Position numbers and translations under genes: made by a program
Part shown: piece by piece, positions 36,338 through 45,298 of the stretch
Numbering within the stretch: position 1 is the first letter of the stretch
Layout: each line of letters opens with the position of its first letter
Notes under the pieces: model-generated
The model's input: only the letters and a program-made list of their open reading frames with translations
Told to the model about the DNA's origin: nothing
Database searches by the model: none
NCBI RefSeq assembly: GCF_019145435.1
Contig: NZ_JAHSTS010000002.1
Location: 1,832,001 to 1,896,000, forward strand
Source: Pseudomonas ekonensis
GTDB lineage: Bacteria > Pseudomonadota > Gammaproteobacteria > Pseudomonadales > Pseudomonadaceae
Direction of reading: 5' to 3'
DNA: 64,000 nucleotides

Positions 36338-38452
36338 ATGTCCAGGTTTTCCGCTGTCCCGCGTTTGAGCCCTGCCCGAACGTCTTTTGCCCTGACCGAA
36401 TCCCGCGTTCGTTTCAGGCACGCCACCGCCGTCCTTTGCGGCGTCCTGCTGTCCCCGCTGGCATTGGCCGACGAACATGCCGGCCACAGCGCCGTCAGTG
36501 AGGAACTGAGCCCGACGGTGATCACCGCCCTGGCCCCGAGCTCGCCGCTGACCGTCGTCACCAATCCCAAGGATCCGCGCCAGCCGGTGCCGGCCAGCGA
36601 CGGCGGCGACTACCTCAAGACCATCCCCGGCTTCGCCCTGGTGCGCAACGGCGGCACCAACGGCGATCCGGTGCTGCGCGGCATGTTCGGCTCGCGCCTG
36701 AACATCCTCACCAACGGCAGCGTGATGCTCGGCGCCTGCCCCGGCCGGATGGATGCGCCCACCTCGTACATCTCGCCCGAGACCTACGACAAACTCACCG
36801 TGATCAAAGGCCCGCAGACCGTGCTCTACGGCCCCGGCGCCTCGGCCGGCACGATCCTGTTCGACCGTGAGCCGGAACGCTTCGGCGAGCTCGGCACCCG
36901 GGTCAACGCCAGCGTGCTGGCGGGCTCCAACGGGCGCTTCGACAAAGTGCTGGATGCCGCCGCCGGCGGCTCGCTGGGCTACGTGCGGGTGATCGGCAAC
37001 ACCGCCCATTCCGACGATTACCGCGACGGCAACAACGACACCGTCGCCTCGCGCTACGACAAGTGGAACGGCGATGTGGCGCTGGGCTGGACGCCGGACG
37101 CCGACACCCTGCTGGAACTGACCGCCGGCCGCGGCGACGGCGAAGCGCGCTACGCCGGGCGCGGCATGGACGGTTCGCAGTTCCTGCGCGAAAGCCTGGG
37201 CCTGCGCTTCGAGAAGTCCAATATCACTGACGTGCTGGAGAAACTGGAGGCGCAGGTCTACTACAACTACGCCGACCACGTGATGGACAACTACACCCTG
37301 CGCACGCCGTCCGGCACCGGGATGATGGCCGGGCCGATGGCCTCCAACGTCGACCGGCGCACCCTCGGCGCACGGATCAAGGCGACCTGGCGCTGGGCCG
37401 ACATCCAGTTGGTCACCGGCCTCGACGCGCAGACCGACGAGCACCGCCAGCGCGCCGCCATGGGCATCGACGCCTACAAGGATGTGCCGCGCAACAAGGA
37501 CGCCGATTTCCACAACTACGGCGTGTTCAGCGAACTGACCTGGTACGCCGCCGACCGCGACCGCCTGATCACCGGCGCCCGGGTGGACCGCGCCTCGGCC
37601 AAGGATTACCGCCAGCGCATCGGCTCGGGCATGATGTCCCGTCCCAACCCGACCGCCGACGACACCCGCGCCGACACCCTGCCCAGCGGTTTCGTGCGTT
37701 ACGAGCATGACCTGGCCGACACCCCGGCCACGCTGTATGCGGGCCTGGGCCACGCCCAGCGCTTCCCGGACTACTGGGAGCTGTTCTCGCCCAAATCGGG
37801 CCCGGCCGGTTCGCTGAACGCGTTCGATTCGATCAAGCCGGAAAAGACCACCCAGCTCGACTTCGGCGTGAACTACAAGAGCGCCGACCTCGACGCCTGG
37901 GCCTCGGGCTACATCGGCCAGGTGCGCGACTACATCCTGTTCGACTACACGGGCATGGCCTCCCGCGCCGAGAACATCGACGCCCGGATCATGGGCGGCG
38001 AGCTCGGGGCCGCCTACCGGCTCACCGAGCGCTGGAAAGCCGACGCGACCCTGGCCTACGCCTGGGGCAAGAACAGCAGCGACGGCACGGCATTGCCGCA
38101 GATGCCACCGCTGGACGCGCGGTTCGGCCTGACCTACAGCGAAGACGACTGGAGCGCCGGCGCCCTGTGGAGGGTGGTGGCCGCGCAGAACCGCATCGAC
38201 CAGAACAAGGGCAACGTGGTCGACAAGGACTACGGCAAGAGCTCGGGCTTCGGCGTGTTCTCGCTCAACGGTGCCTACCGGATCAACCGGCACTGGAAGG
38301 TCAGCACCGGCGTCGACAACCTGTTCGGCAAGGCTTACGCCGAACACCTGAACCTGGCGGGCAACGCCGGGTTCGGCTACCCGGCCAACGACCCGCAAGC
38401 GATCAAGGAGCCGGGGCGCACGCTCTGGACCAAGGTGGACATGAGTTTCTGA
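36338..38452 (+). CDS. oprC: TonB-dependent copper receptor OprC
   Basis: Outer-membrane copper importer. The 704-residue product (from ATG 36338) has a signal region, a plug domain ending in KGPQTVLYGPGASAGTILFDRE and a 22-strand barrel ending in a C-terminal Phe. The plug carries LGACPGRMDAPTSYISPETY with Cys134 and Met138, the CxxxM copper ligands described for P. aeruginosa OprC, and WELFSPKSGPAGS typical of the subfamily. ATG 36326 is an alternative start. Terminator and REP repeats follow. Confidence 0.93.
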   Translation: MSRFSAVPRLSPARTSFALTESRVRFRHATAVLCGVLLSPLALADEHAGHSAVSEELSPTVITALAPSSPLTVVTNPKDPRQPVPASDGGDYLKTIPGFALVRNGGTNGDPVLRGMFGSRLNILTNGSVMLGACPGRMDAPTSYISPETYDKLTVIKGPQTVLYGPGASAGTILFDREPERFGELGTRVNASVLAGSNGRFDKVLDAAAGGSLGYVRVIGNTAHSDDYRDGNNDTVASRYDKWNGDVALGWTPDADTLLELTAGRGDGEARYAGRGMDGSQFLRESLGLRFEKSNITDVLEKLEAQVYYNYADHVMDNYTLRTPSGTGMMAGPMASNVDRRTLGARIKATWRWADIQLVTGLDAQTDEHRQRAAMGIDAYKDVPRNKDADFHNYGVFSELTWYAADRDRLITGARVDRASAKDYRQRIGSGMMSRPNPTADDTRADTLPSGFVRYEHDLADTPATLYAGLGHAQRFPDYWELFSPKSGPAGSLNAFDSIKPEKTTQLDFGVNYKSADLDAWASGYIGQVRDYILFDYTGMASRAENIDARIMGGELGAAYRLTERWKADATLAYAWGKNSSDGTALPQMPPLDARFGLTYSEDDWSAGALWRVVAAQNRIDQNKGNVVDKDYGKSSGFGVFSLNGAYRINRHWKVSTGVDNLFGKAYAEHLNLAGNAGFGYPANDPQAIKEPGRTLWTKVDMSF

Positions 38453-38457
38453 CCCCC

Positions 38458-38548
38458 TGTAGGAGCGAGCCTGCTCGCGAGGGGACGGCACAGGCGACCA
38501 TCGATGTCGCCTGATGCGGCGCTTTCGCGAGCAGGCTCGCTCCCACAG
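38458..38548. repeat. REP pair (inverted)
   Basis: TGTAGGAGCGAGCCTGCTCG and, about 45 bases on, its inverted partner ending in GCTCGCTCCCACAG. It lies between oprC and the PepSY gene. Confidence 0.85.
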
Positions 38549-38608
38549 TGACCACAGTTCAACAGATACAGAACAACTAAAAGATCCAAGCCAAGCGGAG
38601 CACACGTG

Positions 38609-39988
38609 ATGAAACAGCCCAAACCGAATTTCTACAACCTGGCCTGGCGCTGGCATTTCTATGCCGGTCTGTTCGTCGCGCCATTCATGGTGATGCTGGC
38701 CCTGACCGGCATCATTTACCTGTTCAAGCCGCAGCTCGACTCGCTGATGTACGGCAGCCTGCTCAACGTCCCGGCCGGGCACCACACCGTGCCGGCCGAT
38801 GACCTGCTGCAAAGGGTCAAGGGCGCTTACCCGCAAGGCCAGGTCACCCAGTACCTGCCGCCGGCGGCCGCCGGACGCAGCGCGCAGTTCGTGGTGAAGG
38901 ACGCCGGCCACGAGCTGAACGTGTTCGTCGATCCGTACCACGGCGACATCCTCGGCGAGCAGGACGCCAAGCGGAACCTGCAAGCGCTCGCACGGGCGAT
39001 CCACGGCGAATTGATGATCGGCACTGTCGGTGACCGACTGATCGAACTGGCCGCCGGCTGGGGCGTGGTGCTGGTGGTGTCCGGGGTGTTTCTGTGGTGG
39101 CCGCGCGGTCAGGCGGCCGGGATTCTGTGGCCACGGCTGAACAGCCGCGGCCGCGTGCTGTGGCGCGACCTGCACGCGGTCACCGGCTTCTGGGGCGCGG
39201 CGTTGCTGCTGGTGATGCTGCTCAGCGGCATGACCTGGACCGGTTTCTGGGGCAAGCAATACGCCCAGGTGTGGAACGTGTTCCCGGCGGCGATGTGGGA
39301 CAACGTGCCGACCTCCGACGTCGAGGCCGGCAGCCTCAACGACGCCGCTCGCCAGACCGTACCGTGGGCCATGGAAAACACCCCGATGCCGATGTCCGGC
39401 GACCACGCCGAACACATGGCCCACGGCGGCATGCAACACGGGCCCGCCGCGCCGGCCATCAGTCTGCAGGCTGTGCAGAACATCGCCCTTGAGCGCAAGG
39501 TCGAGCCGGGCTACAGCATCACAATGCCGACCACCGCCACCGGCGTGTTCACCATCGCGGTGTTCGCCGACGACCCACGCAACGACGCCACCCTGCACGT
39601 CGATCAGTACACCGGCAAGGTGTTGGCCGATGTGCGATTCGAGCACTACGGCGCCGTCGCCCGGGCCACGGAGATCGGTGTGATGCTGCACGAAGGCAAG
39701 ATGTTCGGCACCGTCAACCAGATCGTCGTGCTGCTGATCTGCCTGATGATCCTGCTCAGCGCCGTCAGCGGCGTGGTGATCTGGTGGAAGCGCCGCCCGC
39801 AGGGCAAGTTCGGCGTTCCGCCGCTGCGCCACGACCTGCCGAAATGGAAAACCGGCGTGGCGATCATGCTGGCGCTGGGCGTGGCATTCCCGCTGGTGGG
39901 GGCTTCGCTGGTGGTGGTGGGACTGCTGGACTGGCTGTTGCTGTCGCGGTTGGGGCGGCAAACTGAATCGGCTTCAACTTCATCATGA
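38609..39988 (+). CDS. PepSY-domain membrane protein (probable metal/siderophore reductase)
   Basis: A 459-residue inner-membrane protein with four helices: WHFYAGLFVAPFMVMLALTGIIYLF, WGVVLVVSGVFLWWP, FWGAALLLVMLLSGMTWTGFWG and a C-terminal pair. The family order is PepSY-associated TM proteins. A periplasmic insertion holds a His/Met cluster (MENTPMPMSGDHAEHMAHGG, near residue 255-275), fitting copper coordination. Adjacent to oprC, it may reduce or transfer copper at the inner membrane (inference). ATG 38609 after GCGGAG; a GTG at 38606 is possible. Confidence 0.85.
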   Translation: MKQPKPNFYNLAWRWHFYAGLFVAPFMVMLALTGIIYLFKPQLDSLMYGSLLNVPAGHHTVPADDLLQRVKGAYPQGQVTQYLPPAAAGRSAQFVVKDAGHELNVFVDPYHGDILGEQDAKRNLQALARAIHGELMIGTVGDRLIELAAGWGVVLVVSGVFLWWPRGQAAGILWPRLNSRGRVLWRDLHAVTGFWGAALLLVMLLSGMTWTGFWGKQYAQVWNVFPAAMWDNVPTSDVEAGSLNDAARQTVPWAMENTPMPMSGDHAEHMAHGGMQHGPAAPAISLQAVQNIALERKVEPGYSITMPTTATGVFTIAVFADDPRNDATLHVDQYTGKVLADVRFEHYGAVARATEIGVMLHEGKMFGTVNQIVVLLICLMILLSAVSGVVIWWKRRPQGKFGVPPLRHDLPKWKTGVAIMLALGVAFPLVGASLVVVGLLDWLLLSRLGRQTESASTSS

Positions 39989-40051
39989 ATCAGGCGAGAT
40001 GCGTGATTTAGACGCTTCTATACACTTTCGGGGCTTAGCCCCCCGGACATT

Positions 40052-40074
40052 TTAGTGTTACTGTATAACACTAA
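40052..40074. promoter_or_regulatory. 23-bp palindrome resembling a Zur box
   Basis: Perfect 9-bp arms TTAGTGTTA and TAACACTAA around CTGTA. The GTGTTA-n5-TAACAC core resembles zinc-uptake-regulator operators of gammaproteobacteria. It is 66 bases upstream of the TonB receptor start and contains a TATAAC that could be the -10 element. Zinc regulation of the homologous PA2911-PA2914 is something I recall; the match to Zur is inference. Confidence 0.55.
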
Positions 40075-40086
40075 CTGACCGCTTTG

Positions 40087-40117
40087 CCCGCCGTCGAAGG
40101 ACGGCGGGCTTTCTTTT
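40087..40117 (+). terminator. Intrinsic terminator hairpin in the receptor leader
   Basis: GCCCGCCGTC-GAAG-GACGGCGGGC, a perfect 10-bp stem with a GAAG loop, followed by TTTCTTTT. It lies between the Zur-like palindrome and the receptor start codon. It could end the PepSY transcript or attenuate the receptor operon. Confidence 0.8.
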
Positions 40118-40139
40118 GAAGAAGCGATTTGAAGCTCAG

Positions 40140-42263
40140 ATGAACAAGTACCTCCTGTCCGGCCTTTGCCTGTTCGCGGCGAACGGCGCCCATGCCGACG
40201 CCCCGCCGCTGACGCTGCCCACCGGCACCATCACCGCGCCGGCGGTGGATGACGATGCCGTCAGCCTCGCCACCCCGACCGGCGCCGGCTCGCGCTTGAA
40301 CCTCAGCGCGCTGGAGACCCCGGCCAGCACCGAAAGCCTCACCGGCGAGCGGATCCGCGCCCGGGGCGATCGCAGCGTGCAGGACGCCGTGTCGCGCAGC
40401 ACCGGCATCAGCCGCACCGGCACGCCGGGCGATGGCGGCACTTCGTTGCAGGCCCGGGGATTTACCGGACAGAGTTCGGTGATGCAGTTGTATGACGGCA
40501 ACCGCCTGTACACCGGCATGGGCACCGTGACGTTCCCTGTCGACACCTGGTCGGTGGAACGCGTCGACGTGCTGCGCGGCCCGGCTTCGGTGCTGTATGG
40601 CGAAGGCGCCACGGGCGCGGTGGTCAACACGATCCCGAAAAAGCCCTTCGAGGGCGAGATCGAAAACCGCCTGCGCGTCGGCTACGGCTCCTTCGACACC
40701 CAGCAGCAGGCGCTCGACAGCGGCGGTTCGCTGAGCGACACCCTGAGCTACCGCCTGAACCTCAACCGCCTGCGCAGCAGCGGCTGGATCGACCGCGGCG
40801 ACTCGTCCGGCGACTTCGTCAGCGCCGCCCTGCGCTGGCAGGCACGCGACGACCTGACCTTCACCCTGGCCCACGACTACGGCGACCAGCGCCCGCAGAA
40901 CTATTTCGGCACCCCGCTGATCGACGGCCGCCTGAAGGACAGCCTGCGCAACAAGAACTACAACGTGCGCGACGACAAGCAGCACTACAACGACCAGTGG
41001 ACGCGCTTGACCAGCGACTGGCAGATCAACGACTCGGTCAGCGCCAGCAACGAACTGTATTACCTCAAGGCCCGACGCCGCTGGCAGAACGCCGAGAACT
41101 ACAACTTCGACCGCGACAGCGGGCAACTGAGCCGCAGCGGCTACTTCGGCATCGGCCACAAGCAGGAGCAGGTCGGCGACCGCCAGAGCTTCACCTTCAA
41201 ACACTCGCTGTTCGGCCTCGACAGCCAGACCGTCACCGGCGTCGACCACAACCGCATCCGCTTCCGGCTCGACAGCAACTCGCCGTTCAACGACGTGTTG
41301 CCGGACGGCCAGCCGCTGGATCTGTACCGCCCGCAACCGGGTTATTTCGAAAGCGCCGACCCTTACCGCGGCCAGTTCCGGAGCACCACAAAGCAAATGT
41401 CGGCGTTCGCCGAAAACCGCACGCAACTGAGCGAGCGCTGGTCGCTGGTGACCGGGGTACGCCGCGACTACGTGCACGTGGACCGCGACAACCTGGTCAA
41501 CGACAGCCGCAGCGACAAGACCCTGACCGGCAACAACTGGAAGGCCGGGTTGGTGTTCGCCCTGACGCCGCAGACCTCGTTCTACGGCCAGTTGGCCACC
41601 AGCACCGACGGCGTCGGCGGATTGATTTCCCTGAGCCCGGGCCAGCAGCAGTACGACCTGGCCACCGCCCGGCAGACCGAGATCGGCATGAAGCAGCTGT
41701 TCTGGGACGATCGCGGCGAATTCACCCTGGCGGCCTACCGCATCGTGAAAAAGAAATTGCTGACCGACGATCCGGGCAATCCGACGCTCAAGCAGCAGGT
41801 CGGCCAACAGTCATCCAACGGCCTGGAAGCCAGCCTCGACCTGCAACTGCCGCACGCCTGGCGGATGCAGGCCAACGCGGCCATAGTCAAGGCCAAGTAC
41901 GACGACTTCGAAGAGGTGGTCGCCGGGGTGCCGGTCTCGCGCAACGGCAACCGTCCGGTGGACGTGCCGCGGCGCACCGCCAACCTGTGGCTGGACAAGG
42001 CCCTCACCGATGACCTGAAGGCCGGCGCCGGCGTGCGTTACGTCGATGCGCGCTACGCCGACATGGCCAACCGCAACGAGCTGCCGGGCTACACCGTGGT
42101 CGATGCGACGCTGTCGTGGAAAGCCCTGCGCAACACCACGCTGGGATTGCAGGTGAACAATCTGTTTGACCGGACCTATGCGCAAAGCCAATACAATGAG
42201 GGCCAGCAGTGGATTCTGGGTGAGCCTCGTTCGTTCTTTGTCACGGCTGACTACACCTTTTAG
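40140..42263 (+). CDS. TonB-dependent siderophore-type receptor (PA2911-like)
   Basis: Outer-membrane receptor of 707 residues with signal peptide MNKYLLSGLCLFAANGAHA. The plug domain has RSVQDAVSRSTGIS and RVDVLRGPASVLYGEGATGAVVN; the beta-barrel ends in FFVTADYTF. It precedes an ABC importer by 12 bases, matching the PA2911-PA2914 order as I recall it. The substrate is unresolved: proximity to cob genes suggests cobalt or corrinoid, the upstream palindrome suggests zinc. ATG 40140 is chosen for the signal peptide; a TTG at 40116 would overlap the terminator hairpin. Confidence 0.88.
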   Translation: MNKYLLSGLCLFAANGAHADAPPLTLPTGTITAPAVDDDAVSLATPTGAGSRLNLSALETPASTESLTGERIRARGDRSVQDAVSRSTGISRTGTPGDGGTSLQARGFTGQSSVMQLYDGNRLYTGMGTVTFPVDTWSVERVDVLRGPASVLYGEGATGAVVNTIPKKPFEGEIENRLRVGYGSFDTQQQALDSGGSLSDTLSYRLNLNRLRSSGWIDRGDSSGDFVSAALRWQARDDLTFTLAHDYGDQRPQNYFGTPLIDGRLKDSLRNKNYNVRDDKQHYNDQWTRLTSDWQINDSVSASNELYYLKARRRWQNAENYNFDRDSGQLSRSGYFGIGHKQEQVGDRQSFTFKHSLFGLDSQTVTGVDHNRIRFRLDSNSPFNDVLPDGQPLDLYRPQPGYFESADPYRGQFRSTTKQMSAFAENRTQLSERWSLVTGVRRDYVHVDRDNLVNDSRSDKTLTGNNWKAGLVFALTPQTSFYGQLATSTDGVGGLISLSPGQQQYDLATARQTEIGMKQLFWDDRGEFTLAAYRIVKKKLLTDDPGNPTLKQQVGQQSSNGLEASLDLQLPHAWRMQANAAIVKAKYDDFEEVVAGVPVSRNGNRPVDVPRRTANLWLDKALTDDLKAGAGVRYVDARYADMANRNELPGYTVVDATLSWKALRNTTLGLQVNNLFDRTYAQSQYNEGQQWILGEPRSFFVTADYTF

Positions 42264-42275
42264 AACAGGAACGAA

Positions 42276-43064
42276 ATGACCTCACTGACCCTCACCGACC
42301 TGAGATGGTCCCCCCTGGGCCACGGCCACTGCCATCACCGGTTCCAACTGCGTGACGCCTCGTTGCACGTGGCCGCCGGTGAGTTCGTCGGGCTGATCGG
42401 GCCCAACGGCAGCGGCAAGACCAGCCTGTTGCGCTGCGCCTACCGCTTCAGCCAGCCGGAACGCGGTGAGGTCAAACTCGATCATCACAATGTCTGGAAG
42501 CAATCTTCACGCTGGTGTGCGCAACGCATCGCCGTGGTGCTGCAGGAGTTCCCCGATGCCTTCGGCCTGACTGTGGAAGAAGTGGTCGCCATGGGCCGCA
42601 CGCCGCACAAGGGCCTGTTCGACGGCGACACGCTTGAAGACCGCCACCTCGCCACTCAGGCCCTCAAGTCCGTGGGGCTGGACGGCTTCGAAGATCATGC
42701 GTTCGCCACACTGTCCGGCGGTGAAAAACAACGGGTGATCCTTGCCCGCGCCCTGACCCAGCAACCGCAACTGCTGATCCTCGACGAGCCGACCAACCAC
42801 CTCGACCCGCGTTATCAGCTGGAACTGCTGCAGCTGGTCAAGCGTCTGCAGATCGGCACCCTGGCAAGCATTCACGACCTGAACCTGGCCGCCGCGTTCT
42901 GCGACCGGTTGTATGTGATCAACCACGGTCGCATCGTCGCCAGCGGCGCCCCGCAAGAAGTCCTCACTGTTGAATTGCTGCGCGACGTGTTCGGCGTCGA
43001 AGCATTGATCGATTCCCACCCCCTCCACGGCTACCCGCGAATCACCTGGATAACCCGACCATGA
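42276..43064 (+). CDS. ABC transporter ATP-binding protein (FepC/BtuD type)
   Basis: A 262-residue ATPase with Walker [14 protein letters not shown]-loop VVLQEFPD, signature [15 protein letters not shown], Walker [13 protein letters not shown] and H-loop ASIHD. It belongs to the iron-siderophore/cobalamin importer class. AGGA lies six bases upstream; the end overlaps the binding-protein gene by four bases. Confidence 0.95.
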   Translation: MTSLTLTDLRWSPLGHGHCHHRFQLRDASLHVAAGEFVGLIGPNGSGKTSLLRCAYRFSQPERGEVKLDHHNVWKQSSRWCAQRIAVVLQEFPDAFGLTVEEVVAMGRTPHKGLFDGDTLEDRHLATQALKSVGLDGFEDHAFATLSGGEKQRVILARALTQQPQLLILDEPTNHLDPRYQLELLQLVKRLQIGTLASIHDLNLAAAFCDRLYVINHGRIVASGAPQEVLTVELLRDVFGVEALIDSHPLHGYPRITWITRP

Positions 43065-44008
43065 CTGTGCGCTCCCTGCTTTGCCTCGCTCTGCTGCTGG
43101 GCACCCCCCAAGCCTTCGCCGAGGCCACGAAGTACCCGCTGACAATCCAGAGCTGCAACCGCGAAGTGACCTTCAAGGAAGCGCCGAAACACGCGGTCAG
43201 CCACGACATCAACATGACCCAGATGATGCTCGCCCTCGGTCTCAAGCCGCAGATGGCCGGCTACAGCGGCGTCAGCGGCTGGAAATCGGTGACGCCGCAC
43301 ATGCAGTCGCTTCTGGACGGTTTGCCGGAACTGGCAGCCAAGTACCCGTCGGTGGAAACCCTGCTCAACGCCAACGTCGATTTCTTCTTCGCCGGCTGGG
43401 ACTACGGCATGCGCGTCGGTGGCGACCTCACGCCGCAAACCCTGCAACCGCTGGGCATCAACGTCTATGAGCTGACCGAATCCTGCGCCTTCGTGATGAA
43501 ACGCCCGGCCGCCACGCTGGACGACACCTACAACGACCTGCGCAACCTCGGAAAGATCTTCGACGTGCAGGACCGCGCCGACGCGCTGGTCGCCGACATG
43601 CAAAGCCAGGTCGCCGAAATCCGCAAAGACCTGCCCGCCGAAAAACCGCGTGTGTTCCTGTACGACAGCGGCGAAGACCGCGCCATGACCTCCGGCCGCC
43701 TCGGCATGCCCCAGGCGCTGATCGACGCCGCCGGCGGACGCAACGTGCTCGATGACGTCGAGGCGAGCTGGACGCGGGTCAACTGGGAAACCGTGGTCGA
43801 GCGCAATCCGCAGGTGATCGTGATCGTCGACTACAGCGAAATCACCGCCGAGCAGAAGATTGAATTTCTGCTGAAGAACAAGGCGCTGCAATCGGTGGAC
43901 GCGATCAAGAACCAGCGCTTCATCGTCATCCCTTACGTGCAGGCCACGCCAGGGATCGACAACGTGCTGGCGGTGGAAACCCTGGCCAAGGGGTTCCACG
44001 GCGAATGA
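43061..44008 (+). CDS. Periplasmic substrate-binding protein (FecB/BtuF type)
   Basis: A 315-residue protein with signal peptide [20 protein letters not shown] and the class III fold: AVSHDINMTQMMLALGL, NANVDFFFAGWDYG and RNVLDDVEASWTRVNWETVV. No lipobox Cys is seen at the cleavage site, so it is probably soluble. Conserved Met/His/Asp near residue 45-55 and Cys at 139 might contact ligand. Overlaps both neighbours by four bases. Confidence 0.92.
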   Translation: MTVRSLLCLALLLGTPQAFAEATKYPLTIQSCNREVTFKEAPKHAVSHDINMTQMMLALGLKPQMAGYSGVSGWKSVTPHMQSLLDGLPELAAKYPSVETLLNANVDFFFAGWDYGMRVGGDLTPQTLQPLGINVYELTESCAFVMKRPAATLDDTYNDLRNLGKIFDVQDRADALVADMQSQVAEIRKDLPAEKPRVFLYDSGEDRAMTSGRLGMPQALIDAAGGRNVLDDVEASWTRVNWETVVERNPQVIVIVDYSEITAEQKIEFLLKNKALQSVDAIKNQRFIVIPYVQATPGIDNVLAVETLAKGFHGE

Positions 44009-45015
44009 GCGACCGTCGCTACGCGTTGCTGCTGACCGCGCTGGGCGCCGTGCTGCTGGTGTCGTGCGTGGTGTCGCTGGGCGCAGGTCCTGCGCGGGTG
44101 CCGGTGGACGTGGTGTGGCGGATCCTGCTGCACAAGCTGTTCGCCGTCGGCGTGCCGGACTGGAGCGCCGGCCAGGTACACATCGTCTGGCTGATCCGGG
44201 TGCCGCGCATGCTGCTCGGCGCCCTGGTCGGCGCCGGGCTGGCGCTGATCGGCGCGGTGCTGCAAGCGGTGACGCGCAACCCGCTGGCCGATCCGCACCT
44301 GCTCGGCGTCACGTCCGGCGCGACCCTGGGCGCGGTGATCGTCGTGCTGCACGTCGGCGAGATCGCCGGGCTGCTGACCCTGCCGGCGGCTGCGTTCATC
44401 GGCGCGCTGCTGAGCATGCTGACGGTGCTGGCCATCGCCAACCGGCACGGTCGGCTCGACAGCGACCGCTTGCTGCTGTGCGGCGTGGCGGTGTCGTTCG
44501 TGATGATGGCGGTCGCCAACCTGCTGCTGTTCATGGGCGACCACCGCGCCAGTTCCGCGGTGATGTTCTGGATGCTCGGCGGCCTCGGCCTCGCCCGCTG
44601 GGAGTTGTTGGCGGTGCCGGCGCTCAGCGTCCTGCTCGGGCTGATTTTGCTGATCGGCATGGCCCGACCGCTGAACGCCTTGATGGCCGGCGAACAGACT
44701 GCCGTCACCCTCGGCCTGAATGCCCGGTCGGTGCGTCTTCGGGTGTTCGTGATCGCCTCGCTGATGACTGGAGTGCTGGTGTCGATCAGCGGCTCCATCG
44801 GCTTTGTCGGGTTGATGGTGCCGCACATCGCCCGGCGCCTGATCGGTGCAGAACATCGGCGCCTGCTGCCGGTGTGCGTGTTGCTCGGCAGTGTGTTCCT
44901 GGTGTGGGTCGATGTCGCCGCACGCACGCTGATCGCTCCCGAAGACCTGCCCATCGGCGTCGCCACCGCGGCCCTCGGCGGACTGTTCTTCATCGGCCTG
45001 ATGCGTCGCCGCTGA
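44005..45015 (+). CDS. FecCD-family ABC permease
   Basis: A 336-residue permease with about ten helices. Family features: VRVPRMLLGALVGAGLALIGAVLQAVTRNPLADPHLLGV, spanning the first helices, with the NPLADPxLLG motif, and SIGFVGLMVPHIARRLIGAEHR near the C-terminus. Partner of the preceding ATPase and binding protein. Last gene of the importer operon; a REP unit follows. Confidence 0.95.
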   Translation: MSDRRYALLLTALGAVLLVSCVVSLGAGPARVPVDVVWRILLHKLFAVGVPDWSAGQVHIVWLIRVPRMLLGALVGAGLALIGAVLQAVTRNPLADPHLLGVTSGATLGAVIVVLHVGEIAGLLTLPAAAFIGALLSMLTVLAIANRHGRLDSDRLLLCGVAVSFVMMAVANLLLFMGDHRASSAVMFWMLGGLGLARWELLAVPALSVLLGLILLIGMARPLNALMAGEQTAVTLGLNARSVRLRVFVIASLMTGVLVSISGSIGFVGLMVPHIARRLIGAEHRRLLPVCVLLGSVFLVWVDVAARTLIAPEDLPIGVATAALGGLFFIGLMRRR

Positions 45016-45080
45016 TCCGGCGCAGGCCGGCTCGTGAATGGGGTGAGCACTCGCCCCTGATGTCGGCCGGCACGGCCCCG

Positions 45081-45106
45081 TCGCGAGCAGGCTCGCTCCC
45101 ACAGGG
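45081..45106. repeat. Single REP unit
   Basis: One copy of the GCGAGCAGGCTCGCTCCCAC core between the permease gene and urtA. Confidence 0.75.
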
Positions 45107-45220
45107 ATGCCCTGATCTGGCGCACGCACGTGCACCGTTGCATGCAATCCGTCCTCTCATGGTGCGCTGCGCCATGCGGCAACCGCTCTAAACCGGTATT
45201 TCCCTGCCCGTCCCAGACCG

Positions 45221-45234
45221 GGCACAGCCCTTGC
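45221..45234 (+). promoter_or_regulatory. Sigma54-type promoter for urtA
   Basis: GGCAC-n5-TTGC matches the -24/-12 consensus exactly in spacing (TGGCAC-n5-TTGCA with only the first T replaced). It is 65 bases upstream of the urtA start. This implies RpoN and probably NtrC activation under nitrogen limitation. I could not assign a confident NtrC enhancer site upstream. Confidence 0.7.
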
Positions 45235-45298
45235 AAAACCTCTCCGGTCGTCCGCCTCTGCCAACCCAGAAAATTCGAACGTTCATGGAGATCGCACA

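Noticed and set aside
35105..39961. A 1618-codon open frame on the minus strand
   Set aside because: It is a shadow of five well-supported plus-strand copper genes. Its translation is low-complexity (His/Gln/Arg/Gly-rich) with no domain, an effect of high GC at third positions.
45125..45180. Possible NtrC enhancer (GCACC...GGTGC) upstream of urtA
   Set aside because: The half-sites are 24 bases apart and the nearer inverted repeat is in the wrong arrangement for the NtrC consensus.
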